A DNA stretch of 5,424 bases from Candidatus Zhuqueibacterota bacterium (GCA_016934435.1 JAFGSU010000266.1:1-5424), one strand, 5' to 3'; positions 1 to 5,271 are shown, counted from the stretch's first letter. Notes: a model not told the origin generated them from the letters alone. A program made the numbers and translations.

Positions 1-161
1 AACAGAGCTTTGGTGGGAATGCAGCCCCAATTCAGGCATATGCCGCCAAGCTCCGCTTTTTCGATAACCGCCGTTTTCATACCTAATTGTGCGGCGCGGA
101 TGGCCGCCACATAACCACCGGGTCCGGACCCAATCACTGCAAGATCGTACTTATCAGCCAT
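1..161 (-). CDS. lpdA: Dihydrolipoamide dehydrogenase, N-terminal part (runs off the window)
   Basis: This is the E3 flavoenzyme that reoxidises the dihydrolipoyl group of 2-oxoacid dehydrogenase complexes or of the glycine cleavage system, passing electrons through a redox disulfide and FAD to NAD+. It acts in the cytoplasm. Only the first 53 codons are present; the rest lies beyond position 1. The translated start shows the FAD-binding dinucleotide motif GSGPGG at residues 11-16 and the active-site stretch GGICLNWGCIPTK, with the redox cysteines at residues 42 and 47, at the position expected for this family. Related enzymes of the same superfamily (mercuric reductase, glutathione reductase) share this layout, but the CLNxGCIPxK form is typical of Lpd. 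The ATG at 159-161 follows an AGGGAG ribosome-binding site about 8 bases away. It begins 33 bp after the flavodiiron gene with no terminator between, so it is probably the last visible gene of that operon. Which 2-oxoacid complex it serves cannot be seen here. Confidence 0.93.
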   Translation of the reverse strand, partial: MADKYDLAVIGSGPGGYVAAIRAAQLGMKTAVIEKAELGGICLNWGCIPTKAL

Positions 162-194
162 GACGCTGCTCCCTGTTGAGTTATAATTTCTTGA

Positions 195-1385
195 TCATGC
201 CTTTTTTATTTCCTGCGCCAGCCGTGCGCCAAATTCATAACATTTTTGTATTTCCTCGGCGCTGGGAACCAGAACCGCCTGAATGCCCTCGACGGGCACT
301 TTGAATTTCAGAGCGGAAAGACGCTGGTCCAGAAACGGAACCGCTTCACCACTCCAACCCATGGAACCAAAGCTGGCGGCTATCTTGCCCTTGACGTCGA
401 TCGTGGCCAATCGGCTCAGCAGGTTCCAAATCGGCTGTACGGCATCGTTATTGATGGTGGGACTGCCAACGGCGATGGCATCGGCGCTTTCAATATCGTC
501 GAGCAAATCCTCCGGATCGGTCTCTACCATATCGAAGGTCTGTACCGCCAGTCCGGCCGATTTTGCGCCGCGCTCAATTTCATGCGCCATTTTTTCCGTA
601 TTGCCGTGTGCACTGGCGTAGGCAATCATCAATTTTTTCGGATTATTTTCCGGTAAAGGCGCCGACCACTGTTCGTAAGCCTTGATGTATTTATTGATAT
701 TCTGACGCAGGATGGGTCCATGACTCGGCGCGACGACCGAGAAGGATTTATCATCGATTTTTTTCAAGGCATTTCGGACGTGTTTTTTGAACGGGCGCAT
801 GATGACCTGAAAATAGTATTTAAAGTCGGGCCACATATCGCGTGTGATGAGATCGTCAAACATATGACTGTCACAAAAATGCATCGCCAGGAAATCACAG
901 GAAAAAAGGATTTTGTCATCCTGAAGATAACTCATCATGGTATCCGGCCAATGCAAAAACGGCGCGGTGATAAATTCGATTTTTTTCCGCCCCAGATCAA
1001 GTACCTGGCCGTTTTCCACCGTCAGAATCTCCACTTCACGGTTGATGATGTTATTGACAAACTTGACAGCGGGCTTTGAACAGACTACTTTCGCCCCGGG
1101 TGCGGCCTCGAGTAAGGCAGCTAAACTACCGGAATGGTCCATCTCGTTATGCTGAACGATGATATAGGCGATCTCCGATAGATTCACCAGCTCTGAGATA
1201 CGCTGCAGGTACTGTTCGGTATATTTTTCCTTTACCGTATCGATTATGGCAACGCTCTGATCTTTTATGAGATAGCTGTTGTAGGTAGTGCCGTTTTTGG
1301 TATGCATGAGGATATCGAAATTCCTCAAATCCGGGTGTAGTGCCCCGATCCAGTATACATCAGAGGTTATTTGTACGGGTTTCAT
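195..1385 (-). CDS. fprA: Flavodiiron protein (class A, oxygen/nitric oxide reductase)
   Basis: Flavodiiron proteins are soluble cytoplasmic enzymes that reduce O2 to water and/or NO to N2O, protecting anaerobes. This one has 396 residues, the usual size of the two-domain class A form. Residues 1 to about 245 are the metallo-beta-lactamase-like domain with a complete set of diiron ligands: H79, E81, D83 and H84 (HNEMDH), H145, D164 and H222 (SHGP). Residues from about 250 form a flavodoxin-like FMN domain, with the phosphate-loop sequence SAHGNT at 258-263 and GSMGWSGE at 340-347. No rubredoxin or flavin-reductase domain follows, so an external electron donor such as rubredoxin is required; none is encoded here. 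The preference for O2 or NO cannot be read from the sequence. The ATG is preceded by AAAGGAG about 9 bases upstream. It lies 64 bp after the 67-residue gene and 33 bp before lpdA. Placement behind iscS-iscU fits a role in guarding iron-sulfur cluster assembly, which is inference. Confidence 0.95.
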   Translation of the reverse strand: MKPVQITSDVYWIGALHPDLRNFDILMHTKNGTTYNSYLIKDQSVAIIDTVKEKYTEQYLQRISELVNLSEIAYIIVQHNEMDHSGSLAALLEAAPGAKVVCSKPAVKFVNNIINREVEILTVENGQVLDLGRKKIEFITAPFLHWPDTMMSYLQDDKILFSCDFLAMHFCDSHMFDDLITRDMWPDFKYYFQVIMRPFKKHVRNALKKIDDKSFSVVAPSHGPILRQNINKYIKAYEQWSAPLPENNPKKLMIAYASAHGNTEKMAHEIERGAKSAGLAVQTFDMVETDPEDLLDDIESADAIAVGSPTINNDAVQPIWNLLSRLATIDVKGKIAASFGSMGWSGEAVPFLDQRLSALKFKVPVEGIQAVLVPSAEEIQKCYEFGARLAQEIKKA

Positions 1386-1449
1386 GGATCACCACTCCTT
1401 TACTTTAACACCGGTACCCTCACTGACAATGTATGTATTTATGACACCG

Positions 1450-1653
1450 TTAATCTTTTTCAACTTTAATACGATAGCCGCGAATGATCACCTCTTCCGC
1501 CCTGCAGCTGCTTTCACTTGCGCTCTCGGGCCGTTGGTTTACGTTGTGCTCAAAACACTGTGTGAGAGCCTCTTCAGCTGAATGAGCAATACGCAAGTCC
1601 CAACAGGAAGTTGCACCGAGGTGGTAGACCTTGTATAATTTCAATTCCTTCAT
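1450..1653 (-). CDS. Small Cys-containing protein of unknown function in the isc operon
   Basis: I do not recognise this 67-residue protein. It is supported as a real gene by its position: it starts 12 bp after the iscU stop, the gap holds a GAGGTG ribosome-binding site well placed before the ATG, and it fills space that would otherwise be empty between iscU and the flavodiiron gene. The sequence begins with a probable beta hairpin (KLYKVYHLG, then CWDLRIA), followed by a likely helix (SAEEALTQCFEHN, residues 25-37), a polar linker rich in Ser and Glu, and a final probable strand (EEVIIRGYRIKVE). Cysteines are at 17, 33 and 50, with histidines at 11, 24 and 36. No signal peptide or membrane segment is visible, so it is probably cytoplasmic. 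The cysteines and the neighbours hint at a link to sulfur or Fe-S handling, but they do not form a known cluster motif such as CxxC. Function is unknown. Confidence 0.75.
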   Translation of the reverse strand: MKELKLYKVYHLGATSCWDLRIAHSAEEALTQCFEHNVNQRPESASESSCRAEEVIIRGYRIKVEKD

Positions 1654-1665
1654 GTTACACCTCTT

Positions 1666-2055
1666 TTATTTTGCACCCGTCTTTTTTTTATAATCGTCTA
1701 TGGCCGCTTGAAGTGCATCCTCTGCCAGCACGGAGCAGTGCATCTTGACTCTCGGCAAACCGCCCAGGGCCTCGGCTACGGTTTTATTGGAAATCTTTAG
1801 AGCTTCTTCCAAACTTTTTCCTTTGACCATTTCCGTGACCATGGAACTGGTGGCAATGGCAGCGCCACAACCGAAGGTTTTGAACTTGACATCAACGATA
1901 ATATCGTTTTCTACTCTGATGGTCAGTTTCATGACATCCCCGCAGGCGGGATTACCAACAACCCCCTCCCCGTTGGCATTCTCCACCACACCGACATTAC
2001 GGGGATTTTCATAATGTTCCATTACTTTTTTGGTATAGTCTTGCCAAACATCCAT
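1666..2055 (-). CDS. iscU: Iron-sulfur cluster assembly scaffold protein IscU
   Basis: IscU is the cytoplasmic scaffold on which sulfur from IscS and iron are combined into a [2Fe-2S] or [4Fe-4S] cluster before transfer to target proteins. This is a stand-alone IscU of 129 residues, the normal length, without the extra ferredoxin-like and NfU domains of full NifU. All three cluster-binding cysteines are present: C38 (in ACGD, with the conserved D40), C63 (in FGCGAAIATSS) and C107 (in MHCSVLAEDAL). The segment that in HscA-dependent IscU proteins reads LPPVK is LPRVK here (residues 100-104), so the second proline is replaced by arginine; no hscA, hscB, iscA or fdx is present nearby. The ATG is preceded by a GAGG ribosome-binding site that sits in the 11-bp gap after iscS, which points to translational coupling with the desulfurase. 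The 67-residue gene follows 12 bp downstream. Confidence 0.96.
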   Translation of the reverse strand: MDVWQDYTKKVMEHYENPRNVGVVENANGEGVVGNPACGDVMKLTIRVENDIIVDVKFKTFGCGAAIATSSMVTEMVKGKSLEEALKISNKTVAEALGGLPRVKMHCSVLAEDALQAAIDDYKKKTGAK

Positions 2056-2066
2056 AGGAACCTCAT

Positions 2067-3290
2067 TTATTCATGTATATCGTGATCATGATCTTTCCAG
2101 CTTAACTGTTCGATATCAACCCCGGCCTTTGCCAGATCATAGAGTGGCGACATCTCGCGCAGCCGTGGAACATGTTTTCGCAGGAGATCCAGTACTATAT
2201 CTATCTGTTCTGCCGTATTGCTTTTTCCCAGACCGAATCGAATGGAACAATGCGCCAGGAAATCGGGTACGCCGATGGCTCTGAGGACGTACGAAGATTG
2301 CAATGAAGTCGACGTGCAGGCGGACCCTGAAGAGAGGGCGACGTCGCGGCAGGCCAGCATCAACGACTCGCCTTCAACATAGGCAAAGCTAAAATTCAGA
2401 TTATTAGGCAGACGTTTTTCCGGATGCCCATTTAACTGCACATGCTCGATTTGCGATTCGATGCCCTGGCGCAGCTTCTGGCGCAATTGTAAGAGTCGGG
2501 CATTTTCTTTCTCACGATCTCGTTCACATATTTCAGCAGCTTTAGCCAGTCCGACGATAGCCGGTACATTTAAAGTGCCGGACCGCATGCCGCGTTCATG
2601 CCCGCCGCCATGAATCAGAGGGGCCAGGCGCAGGTCTTTTCGCACATACAGGGCGCCGATGCCTTTGGGTCCATAAAACTTGTGCCCGGAAATGGACAGC
2701 ATGTCGATCTTATCGCGCTGTACATTGATATCCAGTTTGCCGAGCGCTTGCACAGCGTCGGAATGAAAAGGGATGCCGTGTTCGTGGGCGATTGCGCCGA
2801 TTTCGGCTATGGGTTGCATTGTGCCGATCTCGCTATTTGCCGCTTGCACCGAAATAAGCGCGGTGTTTTTTTTGATCTGTCGACGCAAATCATCCAAATC
2901 GATGATGCCATGGCTGTCGATTTTAACATAACTAATCTCATATCCCTGCTTTTGTAAATATTTTGCAGTGTCGAGTATGGCCTTATGTTCGATGGCCAGT
3001 GTGATGATGTGATTTTTTTCATCGGGACTACGATAGGCAATACCCTTGAGGGCGAGATTATCGGATTCAGTTGCACCACTGGTAAAGATGATTTCATCAG
3101 AGTCGGCAGCGCCGAGCCAATCGGCTAACTGCTGACGAGCCGTTTCGACTGCCTGACGCGCTTCTCTGCCAAAATCATGCGTCGTGCTGGAAGGATTACC
3201 AAATGCGGTTTTCAGATAAGGCATCATGGCGGACAGGACCTCGGGATCAAGAGGTGTGGTAGCGTGATGATCCATATAAATTGGTTTCAT
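2067..3290 (-). CDS. iscS: Cysteine desulfurase (IscS/NifS family)
   Basis: This PLP enzyme converts L-cysteine to alanine and holds the released sulfur as a persulfide on its active-site cysteine for delivery to IscU. Length is 407 residues, normal for group I desulfurases. Visible landmarks are the N-terminal YMDHHATTPLDP, the PLP contacts TSGATESDN (70-78), H102 near the cofactor, D178 and Q181 (SDAVQALG), the PLP-binding K204 in SGHKFYGPKG, R236 in RSGTLN, and the catalytic C325 in SSGSACTS. The C-terminal LREMSPLYDL segment matches the IscS type, which contacts IscU, followed by a His/Asp-rich tail (residues 400-407). At the site where E. coli IscS has NNEIG this protein has NSEIG, so a normally conserved Asn is Ser153. 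The ATG has only a weak ribosome-binding site (GGAT about 6 bases upstream), but no better start exists nearby. It is the first gene of the run to lpdA and is preceded by a gene-free leader of about 300 bp. Confidence 0.96.
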   Translation of the reverse strand: MKPIYMDHHATTPLDPEVLSAMMPYLKTAFGNPSSTTHDFGREARQAVETARQQLADWLGAADSDEIIFTSGATESDNLALKGIAYRSPDEKNHIITLAIEHKAILDTAKYLQKQGYEISYVKIDSHGIIDLDDLRRQIKKNTALISVQAANSEIGTMQPIAEIGAIAHEHGIPFHSDAVQALGKLDINVQRDKIDMLSISGHKFYGPKGIGALYVRKDLRLAPLIHGGGHERGMRSGTLNVPAIVGLAKAAEICERDREKENARLLQLRQKLRQGIESQIEHVQLNGHPEKRLPNNLNFSFAYVEGESLMLACRDVALSSGSACTSTSLQSSYVLRAIGVPDFLAHCSIRFGLGKSNTAEQIDIVLDLLRKHVPRLREMSPLYDLAKAGVDIEQLSWKDHDHDIHE

Positions 3291-3343
3291 AAGGCATCCA
3301 ATAATTATAATCTTAAAAGTAATCGTACTGTTTTCGGCTTCAC

Positions 3344-3387
3344 AGCTTAAACGGTTGTTTCTCCGGCTAACATATTAACCGTTCGCT
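3344..3387 (-). promoter_or_regulatory. Bulged hairpin in the iscS leader
   Basis: Read as minus-strand RNA, the arm AGCGAACGGUU (from 3387 down to 3377) can pair with AACCGUUUAAGCU (3356 down to 3344), giving 11 base pairs, one of them G-U, interrupted by a two-base AA bulge. The loop is 20 bases. The perfect core is the 7-bp pair AACGGTT/AACCGTT. It ends 53 bases before the iscS start and has no T-tract after it, so it is not a simple terminator. It could be an RNA control element or a DNA operator, or it may be chance. I do not recognise it as any known riboswitch. Confidence 0.35.
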
Positions 3388-3422
3388 TCGCTGGTCTACA
3401 CGAAATTATCTTTTTACTGTAA

Positions 3423-3446
3423 CAAATAATCCCAACCAAATAATCC
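3423..3446 (-). repeat. Tandem 10-bp direct repeat in the iscS leader
   Basis: GGATTATTTG occurs twice on the minus strand (3446-3437 and 3432-3423), separated by GTTG, so the start-to-start period is 14 bp. Both copies are exact. They lie about 140 bp upstream of iscS in the region expected to hold its promoter. Repeats of this size can be binding sites for a regulator, but the spacing is not a whole helical turn and no regulator is identified. Confidence 0.5.
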
Positions 3447-3600
3447 ATACCTTTTAAAGATAGAGAAACATAATCATAGGGTTAGGCCATATCTGAATGT
3501 AAGATACTAAAATTTACGATGGTAATCAAGATTAATGATTGACTGCGTTATAACAATGCGGAGGAACCATCGGGCCATACCGGGTAAAAAGTGATATAAT

Positions 3601-3653
3601 AAAAAAAGGCTCATAAAATCGTCTGTTCATGCACATCGATTTTACGAGCCTTT
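3601..3653 (-). terminator. Intrinsic terminator of the ferritin-like gene
   Basis: The arms at 3637-3653 and 3605-3621 form a 17-bp stem in the minus-strand transcript, with one G-U pair and a 15-base loop, followed by a run of seven T and then ATTATA. It begins 38 bp after the stop codon of the ferritin-like gene. In the opposite strand the G-U pair becomes an A-C mismatch and the following T-run is poor, so the structure is built for minus-strand transcription. It separates this gene from the iscS operon. Confidence 0.93.
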
Positions 3654-3690
3654 GGTTGATTTTAATTAACACAGACGATGGAAAGAGTCT

Positions 3691-4215
3691 TCACCACGAA
3701 GTCGCGCGATCCTTGTCGGTTGCGGCCATTTCGCGATACACGTTGTTATCATCGTTCATTTCGGGTTGATCCAGCGTGAGTGGTTCGATGAAAGAAGACT
3801 CTAAAATGGCAATATGTTGTTCCTCTTCCAGCGCCATTTCGCGAAAGAACTGTCGCAGTTCACTTTCAAACATGCGCCTTGATATGGTCAGGTAGAAATT
3901 CTTGAGTTCATTGGCATTTTTTTTCGCTTGCCGCACAGCCTCATTGGGATCCGTGCCGCATGGTTGCAGCGTGCCCAATTTATGCCGTTTTCCGAGCTTG
4001 AGATATAAAATCTTTTTGCCGGAAGTACGACTGTACATGCGAATCAATTTTAAACGATGTTTTTCCTCTTTTTCCGCCAATCCCTCCAATATGGTCACAG
4101 CATCATCGTTTTTAACCAATTTCGCCACCTGCTCATAATAGGCTTTCATATCCATTTCACATTGTATGGCCATCTTGAGTGCATCCATCGTATCCAGAGA
4201 CGTAAGATTTAGCAT
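3691..4215 (-). CDS. Rubrerythrin-type ferritin-like diiron protein (erythrin)
   Basis: This is a 174-residue four-helix ferritin-like protein of the rubrerythrin superfamily. Members reduce hydrogen peroxide or handle iron in the cytoplasm; the exact activity here is not certain. A full diiron ligand set can be assigned: E20 in helix 1, E50 and H53 (EEKH) in helix 2, E103 (NELKNFY) in helix 3, and E131 and H134 (EEQH) in helix 4. The usual C-terminal rubredoxin domain of classical rubrerythrin is absent; instead there is a polar tail from about residue 148 without cysteine pairs. The linker between helices 2 and 3 (about 60-92) is basic and carries C86. The ATG has an excellent GGAGG site 8 bases upstream. 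The gene stands alone, with its own terminator downstream and an AT-rich promoter region upstream. Its closeness to the flavodiiron and isc genes suggests an oxidative-stress role, by inference. Confidence 0.88.
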   Translation of the reverse strand: MLNLTSLDTMDALKMAIQCEMDMKAYYEQVAKLVKNDDAVTILEGLAEKEEKHRLKLIRMYSRTSGKKILYLKLGKRHKLGTLQPCGTDPNEAVRQAKKNANELKNFYLTISRRMFESELRQFFREMALEEEQHIAILESSFIEPLTLDQPEMNDDNNVYREMAATDKDRATSW

Positions 4216-4254
4216 TTTTTATACCTCCATTAATCATATTTTTCAAGAACGTAT

Positions 4255-4283
4255 AATTTACAACATTTTTATCAATTTTCCAA
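4255..4283 (-). promoter_or_regulatory. Candidate promoter of the ferritin-like gene
   Basis: On the minus strand TTGGAA (4283-4278) and TAAATT (4260-4255) are separated by 17 bases, resembling -35 and -10 boxes of a housekeeping sigma factor with four matches each. The predicted transcript would start about 33 bases before the ATG and include the GGAGG site. In such AT-rich DNA similar matches arise easily, and the organism's own consensus is unknown. Confidence 0.3.
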
Positions 4284-4476
4284 TCAAATTTTACATTATT
4301 TGCAATGAATTCAGTAATATTATATAAGGGGACTCTGTTTTCGTTGGGTTTTTCTGTTCTTATCTTATCCTGTTGCATTGAAAAATAGTAATATTAAAAT
4401 AATCTTCATCACTTATAAAATAAAAACGCCGATAAAGATACTTTGTTCCCAAAGGTACAGACTTTGGTCATCAAAC

Positions 4477-4494
4477 TGTGACATATATTACACA
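4477..4494. promoter_or_regulatory. CRP/FNR-like palindrome TGTG-N10-CACA
   Basis: The 18 bases read TGTGACATATATTACACA. The ends TGTG/CACA and the central ATATAT are perfectly symmetric; only two positions on each side break the symmetry. The shape resembles operators of the CRP/FNR superfamily (TGTGA-N6-TCACA), which includes oxygen- and NO-responsive members such as FNR and HcpR. It is 262 bp upstream of the ferritin-like start and 110 bp past the end of the DUF4254 gene, rather far for direct control, so the assignment is tentative. Confidence 0.3.
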
Positions 4495-4560
4495 AATAAT
4501 CTGTTCGGGAGATAGGGATTGCGACTCAATCCATCCTGGAATGCGATCGGCAGGATAAAT

Positions 4561-4587
4561 AAAAAAGCCGGCTGATTTCCAGCCGGC
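4561..4587 (-). terminator. Intrinsic terminator of the DUF4254 gene
   Basis: A perfect 8-bp GC-rich stem, GCCGGCTG (4567-4574) with CAGCCGGC (4580-4587), has a 5-base loop and is followed on the minus strand by six T, then ATTTAT. It begins 16 bp after the TAG stop at 4604. On the plus strand no T-run follows, so it acts on minus-strand transcription. Confidence 0.95.
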
Positions 4588-4603
4588 GAATGATGGTTTG
4601 CGA

Positions 4604-5227
4604 CTATTTGTTTTTGTAGATGGCGGGATTAAACCGGGGATCATTGTACATTTTAAATTGCCGATACACTTTATGCCGTTTTTTAACCTGACGCAAATCC
4701 AGAAAAAGTTTATCCAGCGCTTTTGCCAGATCGTCGCGTTGTTCGCGAAGAATATTAGCGCGCAGGGTGCACAATTCGTTCAGCTCTTTACTCAAGTCGG
4801 AACGCTCGATTTGTTCATCCATATGATAAATTTTAAGACTGAGAATAGAGAGTCGATCGATGATACTACCCGGGGTTTCTGAATTGAACTCGACTTCCTC
4901 TTCCGGCTCGATACCTGCCGTATGGAGTACATTATCGATCCAGATATCAAGCTTTTCAATGCCATCACTGCGCTGTTGATTATGCCGATCGATAGCGTGT
5001 TTGGCATCGGCGATGTGCTTATCCGGCACATCGGTTCGTCGCGCCTCATCCTCATGATGCCATAAGGAATAGTTATGGAAATGAATCCACTGCGTCATGC
5101 CTTTGGGAGTCAGAGGATCTTCCGGGGGAATCGGGCCGGTTTCATGCCAGAGTGAAGTGAGATCAGAATACCACTCAATCAGGTTATTTCCTGATAAAGG
5201 GGCGAGAATTGTGGTGAGTGAAGTCAA
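4604..5227 (-). CDS. DUF4254 domain-containing protein
   Basis: This 207-residue protein belongs to the DUF4254 family, whose biochemical role is unknown to me. In Bacteroidetes it is often found near glycosyltransferase genes, but no such neighbour is visible here. Family features seen are HFHNYSLWHHEDEARR (49-64), IDRHNQQRSDGIEKLD (79-94), ETPGSIIDRLSILSLKIYHM (117-136) and the C-terminal KMYNDPRFNPAIY (192-204). The protein is mostly helical and charged, with no signal peptide or membrane segment; residues 135-190 are likely coiled or long helical. Several conserved His, Glu and Asp residues in the first two motifs could form a metal or catalytic site, but that is inference. The start is a TTG: an in-frame TAA lies four codons upstream, an AGAGGT site is placed just before the TTG, and the next ATG (codon 44) would remove the family's N-terminal region. 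A strong terminator follows, so it is probably a single-gene transcript or the end of one starting beyond the window. Confidence 0.9.
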   Translation of the reverse strand: MTSLTTILAPLSGNNLIEWYSDLTSLWHETGPIPPEDPLTPKGMTQWIHFHNYSLWHHEDEARRTDVPDKHIADAKHAIDRHNQQRSDGIEKLDIWIDNVLHTAGIEPEEEVEFNSETPGSIIDRLSILSLKIYHMDEQIERSDLSKELNELCTLRANILREQRDDLAKALDKLFLDLRQVKKRHKVYRQFKMYNDPRFNPAIYKNK

Positions 5228-5231
5228 GTCA

Positions 5232-5237
5232 ACCTCT
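5232..5237 (-). promoter_or_regulatory. Ribosome-binding site fixing the TTG start of the DUF4254 gene
   Basis: AGAGGT on the minus strand is followed after four bases by TTG at 5227-5225. The in-frame TAA stop overlaps the start of this site, so no longer protein is possible. This makes the TTG the best start despite being a rarer codon. Confidence 0.7.
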
Positions 5238-5256
5238 TATAAAATAATGCTCTCTT

Positions 5257-5271
5257 TTCGGCATTGCCGAA
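5257..5271. promoter_or_regulatory. Perfect inverted repeat before the DUF4254 gene
   Basis: TTCGGCATTGCCGAA consists of two perfect 7-bp arms around a single central base. It lies 29 bp upstream of the TTG start. As DNA it has the size of an operator for a dimeric repressor; as RNA it could only form a short hairpin (TTCGGC/GCCGAA with a three-base loop) and there is no T-run after it. It stands out as GC-rich in AT-rich surroundings. Confidence 0.45.

Larger units (their letters stand above)
3291..3600 (-). other. Gene-free leader upstream of iscS
   Basis: This AT-rich stretch must hold the promoter and 5' leader of the iscS operon, because a strong terminator closes the gene upstream. I find no convincing protein gene. 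It contains a bulged hairpin (3344-3387), a 10-bp tandem direct repeat (3423-3446), a 7-bp inverted repeat with a 42-base loop (CGATGGT at 3517-3523 and ACCATCG at 3566-3572), and the 8-bp palindrome GTTATAAC at 3547-3554. A perfect TATAAT occurs on the minus strand at 3309-3304, but it is only about 14 bases from the ATG and has no -35 partner. A weaker candidate is TTGATT, 17 bases, TATCTT further upstream in the minus sense. I cannot decide the promoter by eye. Confidence 0.5.
4216..4560 (-). other. AT-rich intergenic region upstream of the ferritin-like gene
   Basis: These 345 bp carry no gene that I can support. An open frame at 4157-4378 exists, but it lacks a ribosome-binding site and overlaps the ferritin-like gene. 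The region must hold the promoter of the downstream gene, since a terminator lies at its far end. It contains a candidate promoter (4255-4283), an 18-bp interrupted palindrome (4477-4494) and a set of competing short repeats, CTTTG, CCAAAG and CTTTGG, at 4441-4467 (the 6-bp pair 4449-4454 and 4462-4467 has a 7-base loop). Confidence 0.6.

Noticed and set aside
246..1155. Several plus-strand frames opposite the flavodiiron gene
   Set aside because: All lie within a gene whose complete metal and FMN motifs are on the minus strand; none has a recognisable domain.
3304..3309. Perfect TATAAT box just upstream of iscS
   Set aside because: It would give a leader of only a few bases and has no -35 partner at 16-18 bp; more likely chance in AT-rich DNA.
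3344..3387. Integron attC-like site, suggested by GTTAGCC and CCGTTTAAGC in the hairpin region
   Set aside because: The core sites and the paired L/R boxes of attC cannot be matched, and no cassette structure surrounds it.
3347..3448. Minus-strand 33-codon frame in the iscS leader, beginning MDYLVG
   Set aside because: The only purine-rich stretch (AAAAGG) is one base from the ATG, too close to serve as a ribosome-binding site; the frame overlaps the hairpin and repeats, and nothing else supports translation.
4157..4378. Minus-strand 73-codon open frame overlapping the start of the ferritin-like gene
   Set aside because: No ribosome-binding site, AT-driven composition, and it overlaps the well-supported ferritin-like gene in another frame; it also contains that gene's promoter and ribosome-binding site.
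4604..4882. Plus-strand frame opposite the DUF4254 gene
   Set aside because: It is a shadow of a gene with clear family motifs, and the terminator at 4561-4587 works only for the minus strand.
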